Positions 15,670 to 23,372 of a DNA stretch of 39,696 nt are shown one piece after another. Source of the stretch: an uncultured Rickettsiales bacterium (lineage in GTDB: Bacteria; Pseudomonadota; Alphaproteobacteria; Rickettsiales; UBA1997); contig CALXSC010000101.1 in assembly GCA_944391025.1 (NCBI GenBank), forward strand, positions 1 to 39,696. The letters are read 5' to 3'. The translations under genes were made by a program, and so were the position numbers. The notes beneath the pieces were generated by a model that made no database searches, was not told where the DNA came from, and was given only the letters and a program-made list of their open reading frames with translations. Positions within the stretch are counted from its first letter, which is position 1. Each line of letters starts with the position of its first letter.

Positions 15670-16263
15670 ATGAAAATTGTTATTTTTAATATAAAAGGCG
15701 GACAAGGCAAAACGAGTTTAGCCGTCAATCTAGCTCTTACTTTGAATGCTGGTGTAATAACTAATGATTTATATAGTCCATTAGAAAAAGTTCTGCCAGA
15801 GAACCAATTTGTAAAAGTAGATTTAACTTCCGACTTTCCAAATATTGAGGAAGATAATATAAAACTTATATATGATCTTGGTGGATGGATTGATATAAGA
15901 TGTATTAAGCTATTAAAAGAAGCTGATCTTATTATAATTCCAATAATTAATGATTATATTAATAATCAGGTTGCGATCAATACTATTGAGGAAGTTAAAA
16001 AATATAATGAAAATATTTTGATAATTGCAAATAGAACAGAAAAGAATGATTATGAAGAAATAAAAACTTTAATAAATGGCTTTTATGGGACTAAATTCCA
16101 AGTGTTAGAGTTAAAAAAAACAACTGCTTTTTCTAAAATTTTTGCTAAGGCAAAAAGTATAGAAAATATAATTAAGGAAGATAAATTGCTGGCGTTTTCA
16201 TATCGTGAGGTTGAAAAACAGCTACAAAAAATAGTTAATTTTATTAATAATATAGTAGATTAA
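15670..16263 (+). CDS. parA: ParA-type plasmid partition ATPase
   Basis: A 197-aa Walker-type ATPase. It begins MKIVIFNIKGGQGKTSLAVN, with the deviant Walker A KGGxGKTS (signature Lys near residue 9). Switch-like NDLYS and IYDLGGWIDIR segments and a VAINTIEEVKKYN segment follow. It has no N-terminal DNA-binding domain, so it belongs with the short type Ib ParA/ParF proteins that segregate plasmids over the nucleoid. The next gene, one base downstream, encodes the RHH partner. The pair is flanked by matching inverted repeats. Confidence 0.9.
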   Translation: MKIVIFNIKGGQGKTSLAVNLALTLNAGVITNDLYSPLEKVLPENQFVKVDLTSDFPNIEEDNIKLIYDLGGWIDIRCIKLLKEADLIIIPIINDYINNQVAINTIEEVKKYNENILIIANRTEKNDYEEIKTLINGFYGTKFQVLELKKTTAFSKIFAKAKSIENIIKEDKLLAFSYREVEKQLQKIVNFINNIVD

Positions 16264-16264
16264 A

Positions 16265-16525
16265 ATGGATTTAAGCAAATATAAAATTGAGAGCAAAAAT
16301 GTATTAAATGAAAATATCGGCAATAGCATAGAAAAAAATGTTATGGCAACAACAGCAAAAAAGAAAGTTGGTAGAAAGCCAGCTGAACAACCATTAAAAA
16401 AATTAGTTTCCGTCTATTTCACAGAGGAAGAATATAAATTAATAGAGGAAATAGCGGATGGTAGACCGATTGCTAGTGTTTTAAGAAAGGTTATAAAAAA
16501 ATATTTAATTAATAATATTAAATAA
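16265..16525 (+). CDS. Small ribbon-helix-helix partition partner (ParG/ParB-like)
   Basis: An 86-aa basic protein. The first 40 residues are polar and probably flexible. The C-terminal half (LKKLVSVYFTEEEYKLIEEI, then IASVLRKVIKKYL) fits a ribbon-helix-helix fold, with VSVYFT as the DNA-contacting strand. It starts one base after the parA stop. By analogy with ParF-ParG, the flexible N-terminus would stimulate ParA ATPase and the RHH part would bind the flanking ACATT-N4-AATGT repeats. No role other than partition seems likely from context, but the family is called from pattern only. Confidence 0.75.
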   Translation: MDLSKYKIESKNVLNENIGNSIEKNVMATTAKKKVGRKPAEQPLKKLVSVYFTEEEYKLIEEIADGRPIASVLRKVIKKYLINNIK

Positions 16526-16627
16526 TGTTTTTACATTAAAAAATGTATTTAATGTAAAAAATTAAATAAATATTATATTTTATGTATAAGAATTATTATT
16601 TACATTAAATAATGTTCTTACATTATA
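16520..16627. repeat. Right par repeats (ACATT-N4-AATGT)
   Basis: Inverted repeats ACATTAAAAAATGT at 16533-16546 and ACATTAAATAATGT at 16602-16615, with extra half-sites (AATGT near 16551, ACATT near 16621). They match the repeats before parA and occupy nearly the whole gap before the replication initiator, so they may be parS and could also control the initiator gene. Confidence 0.65.
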
Positions 16628-16645
16628 AATATTTATAAAATTAAA

Positions 16646-18460
16646 ATGAGTAATACAAAAGAGAAAAAATATACAGAGTATAAGAAAGAAAGACCAACAC
16701 AATTAGATCTTTTTTCTTTTAATAATATTTTTGAAAGCAAAAGAGATAAATATTCTGGAACAGTTGAACTTTACGATATATTGCCAAAATATTTTCACGA
16801 TGATGTAGAACCATTAAGAATAAAAGGAAAATATCTAGATATTGTCAAAAGAGACTTTGTATATAAAAAACAAGGTATGGTATTAAAACTGACACCGGCT
16901 TCATTGGAACAAAAAGATGGTTCAACAAAAGCTTTTTTCCCAACTCAAAGGGAGGAAATTATTGAAGATGTTTTAAGGAAGTTTGCTACAGATTCGAATA
17001 GAAATGAGTTTTTGGACGACAGGCTGTCAGTTAGATTTACTTTATATGATTTATGGAAAGAACTAAAAAAAATAAAACATGAATACAATTATTCTCAGAT
17101 AAGAGAAGCATTGGAAATTTTAAATAAAACTAATTTAGAGATTAAAACAGAGAATGAAGAAATAACATTTTCTTCAAATATGTTTGAAAGCTTTGGAATT
17201 GTTAATAAGAACAAAGAAGAAATAGATTTTGATGACGATAGTGATAATGAGAAAAAGAGAGAAAATGCTAGTAAAAATATTGTCTATTTTGTTAGATTTA
17301 ACAGTTTAGTTTCCAATAGCATAAAAGATAAAAGTTGGCGTATTATAAACTATGATCAATGTATGCAATATAAAAGAGCAGTTAGTAGATGGTTGCATAA
17401 AAGAATTTCACATTTATTTCTAGCAAGAAAGATTGAATTGCCATATAATATTTTATTGTCTACTATTATTAGAGATAGTGGTATGACAAAATATGCTAGA
17501 ATTACTGATAATATGATACAGGTTCAGAAATGTTTAGCTGAAATGATCTCTATTGGGTCTATTGATAGATATGTTATGGAAAAGATATATAGTGAAGAAA
17601 GAAAAAATAAACTTGAAGACGTCAAATTCCTAATCTATGTATCTCATACTTTCTTTGACGACATGAAACTAAACTCTATTGCCTTAAATGAAAATACAAA
17701 ACCTATTAATATTGATATAGAGGGTAAGATTGTAGATAAGGTATATTATGATAGTAAAAGCAATACATCTGGAGTATATTTTATAAATGACTGTAATATA
17801 AGTGAGAATGAGAATGGGGATGAGAATGACAATAATAAATTAAAGTTGAATCAACAGGATTTATTAGATAGTAAAGAACTGAAAACACTTTTAAAAGACT
17901 TTAATTTATCTGGTTCTGATTTAGATAAAATTCTTTCATATAAGAATGATAAATCTTTTCCAGATATCAAGAAAAATATTAAGTGCGCCATTAGCTATAT
18001 TAATAAAGAACGAGACAATAATAGAAATTGCAATACAATAGCTGTTATAATATCTGCTATCAAAAATGATTGGAATGGACAAGATCTTTTAGACAATACA
18101 ATGTTTGGTAATGATGTTGAGATTAATGATAAACAAGAAATACTTAAAAATTTATTATCTAATATAACAAATGAAGAATATAAGTTAATATCACAACTAT
18201 TCATAAAGTATTTTGGTGAAAATATTTATATTTCTTGGTTATCAAAACTAAACTTTGTATCTATAAAAGAAACTTCCCTAAACTTATCCTGTGATAATCA
18301 ATTTATTATTGATAGAATTAAAGACAATTTTTTAAATGGTATTCAAGCAAAAAATAAAGATGGTATTAAATATTGGCATAGAAAAGGTATAAAACAAATT
18401 GTGGAAGAAGTTCTGCCAAATATTAAAAGGATTAATATAAAGTATGAAAATAATAGCTAA
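16646..18460 (+). CDS. Plasmid replication initiator (RepA-type, with a DnaA N-terminal-like C-terminus)
   Basis: A 604-aa protein downstream of the iterons and the par locus. The N-terminal two thirds (residues about 30-350) look like a plasmid initiator with winged-helix segments. Examples are RLSVRFTLYDLWKELKKIKH, YSQIREALEILNKTNLEIKT and MQYKRAVSRWLHKRISHLF. An acidic linker lies near residues 375-400. The last 90 residues (YFGENIYISWLSKLNFVS, then LSCDNQFIIDRIKDNFLNGI) resemble DnaA domain I. DnaA_N-like initiators are, to my knowledge, known on Rickettsiales plasmids. Probable role: binding the 22-bp iterons and recruiting the replisome. The exact family is not certain. Confidence 0.8.
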   Translation: MSNTKEKKYTEYKKERPTQLDLFSFNNIFESKRDKYSGTVELYDILPKYFHDDVEPLRIKGKYLDIVKRDFVYKKQGMVLKLTPASLEQKDGSTKAFFPTQREEIIEDVLRKFATDSNRNEFLDDRLSVRFTLYDLWKELKKIKHEYNYSQIREALEILNKTNLEIKTENEEITFSSNMFESFGIVNKNKEEIDFDDDSDNEKKRENASKNIVYFVRFNSLVSNSIKDKSWRIINYDQCMQYKRAVSRWLHKRISHLFLARKIELPYNILLSTIIRDSGMTKYARITDNMIQVQKCLAEMISIGSIDRYVMEKIYSEERKNKLEDVKFLIYVSHTFFDDMKLNSIALNENTKPINIDIEGKIVDKVYYDSKSNTSGVYFINDCNISENENGDENDNNKLKLNQQDLLDSKELKTLLKDFNLSGSDLDKILSYKNDKSFPDIKKNIKCAISYINKERDNNRNCNTIAVIISAIKNDWNGQDLLDNTMFGNDVEINDKQEILKNLLSNITNEEYKLISQLFIKYFGENIYISWLSKLNFVSIKETSLNLSCDNQFIIDRIKDNFLNGIQAKNKDGIKYWHRKGIKQIVEEVLPNIKRINIKYENNS

Positions 18461-18479
18461 ATAAACTATTCAGCTATTA
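18451..18479. terminator. Stem-loop between convergent rep and HU genes
   Basis: TAATAGCT (18451-18458) and AGCTATTA (18472-18479) form a perfect 8-bp stem with a 13-base loop in the 32-bp gap between the two convergent stops. It overlaps the end of rep. There is no long T run, so termination is a guess. Confidence 0.35.
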
Positions 18480-18492
18480 CTAAACTATTTAA

Positions 18493-18765
18493 TTATTTAA
18501 CCGAATCCTTTAAAACCTTACCAATAGTAAATTTAACTTTCTTTCCTGCGGGTATTTTGATTTCTTTGCCAGTTCTAGGATTTCTGCCAGTTTTAGCTTT
18601 TGTTTCTACAACTTTAAAACTGCCAAAACCAATTAAAGATACGTCTTCACCTTTCTTTAATGTTTCTTCAATAATTTCTATAAAACTATCTAGGAATGTT
18701 TCAGCTGCAACTTTTGTATTGCCAGTTTTTGCGGCGATTGAGTTTACTATGTCTGCTTTAAACAT
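18493..18765 (-). CDS. HU-family DNA-binding protein
   Basis: A 90-aa histone-like protein with all HU landmarks: an N-terminal helical pair (MFKADIVNSIAAKTG), ISLIGFGSFKV-like strand residues near 43-52, the arm TGRNPRTGKEIKIPAGKKVKF, and a C-terminal helix. It would bend and compact DNA. On a plasmid it may assist the origin, the oriT complex or the neighbouring serine resolvase, which often needs HU-like bending. It is convergent with rep. It could also supplement a chromosomal HU copy. Confidence 0.95.
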   Translation of the reverse strand: MFKADIVNSIAAKTGNTKVAAETFLDSFIEIIEETLKKGEDVSLIGFGSFKVVETKAKTGRNPRTGKEIKIPAGKKVKFTIGKVLKDSVK

Positions 18766-18833
18766 AAATATCTTTATTTGTTTATTATTTCTATCATAGA
18801 TAAATTTATTTTAATATTTTTTTATTATCAAGA

Positions 18834-19385
18834 TTATTTACACTTTATCATTTTATAAAAAGTAGCTCTACAAACCCCTAATTGTCTTACTATGGTGTCA
18901 ATGTCTATGTTTTTATTCTCATAAAGAGATTTTGCCATTTGAATTTTATCTGAGGTTATTTTTGATGGTCTACCACCATTTTTGCCCCTTGCCCTTGCAC
19001 TTTCTAAACCTGCTTTTGTTCTCTCTCTGATGATGTTTCTCTCAAACTCTGCAAATGCACCAGATATGTGAAACATAAGCTTGCCTGTAGGGGTAGAAGT
19101 ATCCAGATTTTCAGTAATAGATTTAAAATTAACTTTTTTATCTTGAAAAATATTAATAATATTAATTAAATCTTTCAAACTTCTGCCTAATCTATCCAAT
19201 CTATAAACAACTACTGTATCCCCTTCTCTAATATATTCAAGCATTTCATTTAATTGTTTTCTTTCTGCTTTACTTCCACTTATTATATCAGAATATATTT
19301 TTTCACAACCATATTGCTTTAATTTATCTGTTTGGCTGTTTAATGATTGATCATTTGTTGAAACTCTACTATAACCGATTAGCAT
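18834..19385 (-). CDS. Serine recombinase (resolvase/invertase family)
   Basis: A 183-aa serine recombinase, the usual length of small resolvases/invertases. It begins MLIGYSRVSTNDQSLNSQ with the catalytic Ser in YSRVST. It has VYRLDRLGRSLKDL (catalytic Arg region), GKLMFHISGAFAEFERNIIRERT, and a C-terminal GKNGGRPSKI linker followed by a helix-turn-helix (IDTIVRQLGVCRATFYKMI). A likely role is resolving plasmid multimers or inverting a segment. No matching inverted crossover sites were identified by eye. It could also be a remnant of a Tn3-like element, but no transposase is present. Confidence 0.95.
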   Translation of the reverse strand: MLIGYSRVSTNDQSLNSQTDKLKQYGCEKIYSDIISGSKAERKQLNEMLEYIREGDTVVVYRLDRLGRSLKDLINIINIFQDKKVNFKSITENLDTSTPTGKLMFHISGAFAEFERNIIRERTKAGLESARARGKNGGRPSKITSDKIQMAKSLYENKNIDIDTIVRQLGVCRATFYKMIKCK

Positions 19386-19424
19386 AATTGTATTTTACAT
19401 TTCATTGTTATTTAATAAAATTCC

Positions 19425-19589
19425 TTATTTTATTAAAACATTTTTTAATAGTTTCAATACAAAACTTCCAATTTTTCTTTCAAGTCCTGATTTGCTTGTT
19501 GGTATGCCAGTTTTTTTGGCAAACTTCTGCTTAGCGGAGGTTATGCCCAACGCCCTTTTCCAAGAAAAACTAAACCCGTATTTTTTCAT
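19425..19589 (-). CDS. Small basic protein, 54 aa, unknown
   Basis: An open frame of 54 codons starting MKKYGFSFSWKRALGITSAK and continuing with KFAKKTGIPTSKSGLERKIG. It is strongly basic. The sequence looks like real coding DNA: balanced codons and a higher GC content than neighbouring noncoding DNA. I recall similar short 'SFSWKRALGI...TGIPTSKSG' proteins near plasmid and mobile genes but cannot name a family. It lies between the resolvase and the ORF6N gene on the same strand. DNA binding is plausible from charge only. Confidence 0.5.
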   Translation of the reverse strand: MKKYGFSFSWKRALGITSAKQKFAKKTGIPTSKSGLERKIGSFVLKLLKNVLIK

Positions 19590-19600
19590 AGTCAATATAA

Positions 19601-20224
19601 TTATTTTTTAGAATTTTCAATTTCAATTTTTGCCCTAAAAATTCCTAAATTAATTTCAAGGGTAGTTTTAATTTTTTTATCATTATCTGGTGTTATATTT
19701 TGTAGTAAAAGTTGGCTTAGTCTATTTCCGGCCTCATTTAAATAAATGCCCATATCGTCTTCCGTTTTACTATCCGCTGCTTTATCTAAATTATAAGCAA
19801 CTTCTCTTAACTCAGTGAAAGTGTCTATGATTTGTATAGTCATTTTAGTTGCAATTTCCCCTTTTAGTATGGTGGCAAGCATATACAGGCCCTGTTCTGT
19901 GAAGGCTTTTATATTTGTAGTTGAATGTTTTAGACTATTGAACCGATCAAAATTTGTGACCAGTTCATTTTTTATTGAGCTATCAAGTTCCATTAAATAT
20001 CTTTGAGGGAATTTTCCTTTGTTTCTGCTAACTGCTTGATTTATTTCCCTGGTGGTTACTCCATAAATCTCTGCAACATCTCTATCAATTATAACCAATT
20101 TGCCATTTATTTTTATAATTTTATCCTTTATAAATTGGTTAGTTGGTATTAATTTATTATCCGTTTCTGGCAATTTAACAACCATATTTGATTCAATTTC
20201 TTTAATTATTTCTTTCTTATTCAT
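19601..20224 (-). CDS. ORF6N-domain protein (phage/plasmid regulatory type)
   Basis: A 207-aa protein starting at the ATG at 20224. An in-frame ATG at 20287 would add an unlikely leader of about 21 residues. The N-terminal domain (residues about 25-115) is ORF6N: INGKLVIIDRDVAEIYGVTTREINQAVSRN, then KFPQRYLMEL and FTEQGLYMLATILKG. ORF6N domains are found in phage antirepressor-type and host-derived accessory proteins and are thought to bind DNA. The C-terminal part is helical and unassigned. Its promoter region is shared with the divergent ATPase gene and contains a 12-bp palindrome. Confidence 0.85.
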   Translation of the reverse strand: MNKKEIIKEIESNMVVKLPETDNKLIPTNQFIKDKIIKINGKLVIIDRDVAEIYGVTTREINQAVSRNKGKFPQRYLMELDSSIKNELVTNFDRFNSLKHSTTNIKAFTEQGLYMLATILKGEIATKMTIQIIDTFTELREVAYNLDKAADSKTEDDMGIYLNEAGNRLSQLLLQNITPDNDKKIKTTLEINLGIFRAKIEIENSKK

Positions 20225-20319
20225 TATATAAATCATAAATACTCTATTATATAGGAAAATAGTAAGAAATTTTTTATTAATAATCAATATAAAATTTAAA
20301 AAACATAAAATATAAGTAT

Positions 20320-20434
20320 TTTATAAACTTTATTTTATAGATAAGTTTATAAACTAATTTTAAATCAAATTATAAAAATTTTCACAATTTTATAATTTAG
20401 TTCAAAAAACGGAGGATTAATAAATTTATAAACT
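20320..20434. promoter_or_regulatory. Palindromic operator candidates between ORF6N and ATPase genes
   Basis: TTTATAAACT occurs at 20320, 20346 and 20425. The middle copy is part of the perfect 12-bp palindrome AGTTTATAAACT (20344-20355). The copies lie in the 272-bp gap between the divergent ORF6N and DUF4143 ATPase genes, and the last one directly precedes TTGACT (20440-20445). This placement suggests binding sites of a regulator, perhaps the ORF6N protein. Confidence 0.45.
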
Positions 20435-20496
20435 TTTTATTGACTTTTTAATATTTTATGTAATTTTATAATATAGATATAAATTTACATAAATAT

Positions 20497-21711
20497 ATGA
20501 CTACTAAAGAAAGAACTCTAAAAAATATAGTTTTAAAAATAACAAACAGTTTCAAAATAATTTTAATTACTGGAATGAGACAAGTTGGAAAAACTACCTT
20601 TCTTAAAAGTATAGATACGCAAAACAGAAAATATGTAACTCTTGATAATCCTAATGATTTAATTTTAGCAAAAGATGATCCCAATTTTTTCCTAGAAACA
20701 TTTAAACCGCCAGTTTTGATAGATGAAATACAATATGCACCGAATTTATTTCCATATATTAAAATGCTCGTTGATAGCTCCAATGAAAGGGGTTTGATTT
20801 GGATGACAGGCTCGCAGCAATTTCATTTAATGAAAAATATTATTGAAAGTCTTGCCGGCAGAGTTGCAATAATTGATATGTTGGGTTTTTCTATTTATGA
20901 AAGGTTTGATAAAGCCGCTCTGCAAAAACCATTTCTACCAAAGTTAAGACCGTCATCGATTTTAGAAAGAAAAGGATTAATCGACACTTATAAGATAATA
21001 TGGGAAGGTTCTTTTCCTGAAGTTGTTAATAAAGACAAGAAAGAGTGGATAATTTTTTATGATTCTTATATGCGTACCTACTTAGAAAGAGATGTGAGGC
21101 AATTAATAAAATTAACAGATGAACTGCAATTTGTGAAATTTTTGAGAGTTGTTGCAGCAAGAACGGCACAGGAATTAAATCTATCAGATATAGCAAAAGA
21201 TACAGAAATAACAGTTGCAACCGCCAAGTCTTGGCTTTCTATACTGGAAACATCTGGAATTATTTATTTGTTAAAACCGTTTTACAAAAACATAGGAAAA
21301 AGATTTATTAAGCGACCTAAATTATATTTTTTAGATACTGGTTTATGTGCTTATTTGTCTCAATGGAATGCTCCTGAGAGTTTGGAAACTGGTGCTATGA
21401 GCGGAGCATTCTTTGAAACATTTGTTATAACTGAAATAATAAAATCCTATTATCACAATGGTTTACATCCATCATTATATTATTATAGAGATAGTAATGG
21501 GGTTGAAATAGATATGCTTATAGAGGAAAATGGAAAGTTATATCCTATAGAAATCAAAAAAACATCTAACCCTAAAAAAGAAGATGTTAAAAATTTTGAT
21601 TTAGTTAGAAAAGAATTAAGTAATTTGGATTATGGTAGTTTGATATGTCTCACGGATATGGCAAGACCATTAACTGAAAAGGCTAATGCTATATCTATTT
21701 GGGATATTTAA
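20497..21711 (+). CDS. AAA-family ATPase with DUF4143 C-terminal domain
   Basis: A 404-aa protein. The N-terminal AAA domain has Walker A (ITGMRQVGKTTFLKS, near residue 30), Walker B (PVLIDEIQYAPNLF) and a sensor-like WMTGSQQFHLM segment. The middle has a winged-helix-like stretch (LNLSDIAKDTEITVATAKSW). The C-terminal DUF4143 domain ends with YYRDSNGVEIDMLIEENGK and PIEIKK, a PD-(D/E)xK-like nuclease pattern. This family is common, often transferred between bacteria, and of unclear function. It appears complete. It is monocistronic and followed by about 370 bp of stem-loop-rich noncoding DNA. Confidence 0.9.
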   Translation: MTTKERTLKNIVLKITNSFKIILITGMRQVGKTTFLKSIDTQNRKYVTLDNPNDLILAKDDPNFFLETFKPPVLIDEIQYAPNLFPYIKMLVDSSNERGLIWMTGSQQFHLMKNIIESLAGRVAIIDMLGFSIYERFDKAALQKPFLPKLRPSSILERKGLIDTYKIIWEGSFPEVVNKDKKEWIIFYDSYMRTYLERDVRQLIKLTDELQFVKFLRVVAARTAQELNLSDIAKDTEITVATAKSWLSILETSGIIYLLKPFYKNIGKRFIKRPKLYFLDTGLCAYLSQWNAPESLETGAMSGAFFETFVITEIIKSYYHNGLHPSLYYYRDSNGVEIDMLIEENGKLYPIEIKKTSNPKKEDVKNFDLVRKELSNLDYGSLICLTDMARPLTEKANAISIWDI

Positions 21712-22082
21712 TAGTTTTGATAATATAAGGTATTGGGTTAGGAGACCCAGGACCACAGGTGTTTATAATGCTTAAACATTCTACAAAATACCCTTTTAGT
21801 TTCTACAAATAATATTAATAAGATGGTGATATTATTGTTTTTAACTACTAAATATTATTTATACTTTCTACAATTATCACCTAATCAGCTCCACTAAATA
21901 AATTTTACTATTGGGAGACTATGGGGGGGGTTAATTGGGTGATAATTGCTAAAAAAATAACCAACTAGCTAAACCAGTGGCTACTTTTATTTTTATAAGA
22001 CTTCTTGTGGTATTGGATATCCGAACCTAATACCACAAAGACTGCTACGGGAAGGACTATTTATTTTTATAGTCTATTGGGC
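21712..22082 (+). ncRNA. Stem-loop-rich noncoding region, candidate structured RNA
   Basis: No credible reading frame. Seven or more short- to medium-range inverted repeats cover the stretch. GGTATT/AATACC (21729/21787) encloses GGGT/ACCC and TGTTTA/TAAACA. Next come AATAATAT/ATATTATT (21808/21829), a 15-bp pair CAATTATCACCTAAT/ATTGGGTGATAATTG (21871/21934, one wobble), and TAGC/GCTA. TTGTGGTATT/AATACCACAA (22005/22029) and GACTAT/ATAGTC (22055/22069) follow. GC content is higher than in AT-only spacers, and there is an 8-G run at 21923-21930. The nesting is what a folded RNA would show. The RNA, its strand and its limits are inference. Confidence 0.35.
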
Positions 22083-22643
22083 TTATTTTACGTTTTTGCC
22101 CCAGACTTTACAACCATCTATGAAGTGATTTATAAAGGCCCTTTTCTTAAAAGGCAAAACGTTATTATTTTGTCTATCTAAAATATCCTTTAGTCCTTCC
22201 ATTAACTCGATTAAGCACTCTCCGTAGGTTTTTTTAGTTAATTTTACCTTAGCTAACCATTTGCAGAAATCTGGAGTATATTTCGTTCCCTCTTCCTCTG
22301 CATAGGCATCAACCCATAGGTCATGGTCGTTTCTATCCTGTTTTACAAGCGGCTGTCCGAAAGAAATATAATCACCCATATGCCAAGCGATTCTTTCTAT
22401 AACATACGAAGCCCATATATCGTCGAACCTTCCAATATTGCTGCATAGAAAATATGCTGGAACTATATCTCTATAGATAGCTGTATTTTGAGAGTTGAAA
22501 GGACAATAAACATTTTTATTTAATGCAAAGTTGTCATTTCTTTTATATTCAATAACATTTATTGGTGCAGCAAGCCTTGTAACTGCGTCTATATCTGGAT
22601 CACCTAACCAGAAGCCGCCATTAACAACGCAACGAACTTTTTC
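22083..22643 (-). pseudogene. 5'-truncated STELLO/DUF288-like glycosyltransferase
   Basis: From about 22643 to the stop at 22083 the frame encodes the C-terminal half of a STELLO (DUF288)-type glycosyltransferase. Seen are VNGGFWLGDPDIDAVTRLAAP, PFNSQNTAIYRDIVPAYFL, and FDDIWASYVIERIAWHMGDYISF. The last is very like the CDIWRGYWAQRLLWEIGGYL block of plant STELLO proteins as I recall them. The N-terminal catalytic part is missing. The frame upstream to 22727 gives only a hydrophobic nonsense leader that is antisense to another short frame, so the gene was cut near 22640. The product, if made, is probably inactive. The gene looks like chromosomal cargo that has been broken. Confidence 0.7.
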
Positions 22644-22644
22644 A

Positions 22645-22911
22645 ATAGATAAAAAAAGGATTGATATTATCTTAGATTTTAAGAATAATCCCAAAAAATA
22701 TAATAAAGCTGAAGAAGATACTAGCATTTGGTATAATAAAGAGAGAATTATTGACAGATTAAAGTTTAATCAAACGGTAATATTAGCAAGTTTGGGTCTT
22801 TCTTGTAAAACTAAATTGCCAAAACTTGATGCAATTAGGGATTTTTTAAAAACCAGATATAGATACTATGATATTGATGTAGATCATAGGCATTTTGATT
22901 TTATTAGTTAA
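22645..22911 (+). pseudogene. C-terminal gene fragment, unknown family
   Basis: The plus-strand frame open from 22531 to 22911 is antisense to the glycosyltransferase in its first third. From about 22645 it reads as plausible protein (RIDIILDFKNNPKKYNKAEE, IWYNKERIIDRLKFNQTVIL, LDAIRDFLKTRYRYYDIDVD). It has no start of its own next to a ribosome-binding site. It is best seen as the 3' end of a gene that was joined head-to-head with the truncated glycosyltransferase by recombination near 22640. I do not recognise the family. Confidence 0.4.
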
Positions 22912-23372
22912 ATTTGTTATAGTAAGATTAGCTATATATTTCTGCTTACTCTTACCTCTCCTAACGCCCTTCTAGCATTGTGCGGGTTGTTTTGAATTTG
23001 TCAATAAGTGTCCCACTCCTGCCCGCTCCATTTGCAACTCTTTATTTAGTTTAAAATAATATCTACGATATTATTTTACTAAATATAGTCGTTGCTCCAG
23101 TGTTGTCGTGGCAAGCGATTTAGATAATTTATAGTTTTAGCATAATAAAACTATAAATTATCGGCAATCGTCCACATAATTGACAAACTTCAAAAGCAAC
23201 CTCATAAAACCAATTCTAAATTCAATCTGCATTATTCGTCCTTTCAGCCCTCATAATTTGATTTCATTAAGAATATTTGTTTTATTCGCTCGCCGCTAGG
23301 CAGGGTTTCAGGACAGGTTGATAAAGAGATTTATTGGTTTGTCTGGTGATATTTTTTAAAAATAATAAGGAA
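22912..23372. ncRNA. Noncoding region with two strong hairpins, candidate structured RNA
   Basis: About 460 bp without a convincing gene and clearly richer in GC than nearby spacers. Two strong hairpins stand out: AAAATAATATC-TAC-GATATTATTTT at 23053-23077, extended by TTTAGT/ACTAAA with a 2-base bulge, and a perfect 16-bp stem GATAATTTATAGTTTT/AAAACTATAAATTATC at 23123-23162. The second is followed by CGATT/AATCG outer pairing. GC-rich single-stranded-looking stretches lie around them. On the minus strand a 24-codon frame with AAGGA upstream (23232-23158) overlaps the second hairpin. Whether this is an RNA gene or the scar of a lost element cannot be settled by eye. Confidence 0.3.

Noticed and set aside
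18834-19385. The resolvase as part of a complete transposon
   Set aside because: No transposase and no terminal inverted repeats with target duplication were found around it; a plasmid multimer-resolution role is simpler.
21923-21930. 8-G run as a second phase-variation tract
   Set aside because: It is not inside any reading frame, so its length cannot switch a protein. It is kept only as part of the noncoding stem-loop region.
22644-22727. Native N-terminus of the glycosyltransferase
   Set aside because: The leader is a hydrophobic low-complexity frame without a ribosome-binding site and is antisense to another plausible frame. The catalytic half is missing.
22531-22911. An intact 126-aa plus-strand gene
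   Set aside because: Its first third is antisense to clear glycosyltransferase sequence (GGFWLGDPD...), so only the part after about 22645 can be real, and that part lacks a start.
22960-23040. A tRNA-like or tmRNA acceptor end (a CCCGCTCCA-type string)
   Set aside because: No cloverleaf, no T-arm, and no tag reading frame could be built around it on either strand.
23158-23232. A 24-aa peptide on the minus strand (type I toxin or leader peptide)
   Set aside because: It has AAGGA before its ATG and overlaps a hairpin, but it is too short to support without homologues or expression data. Noted under the noncoding region instead.
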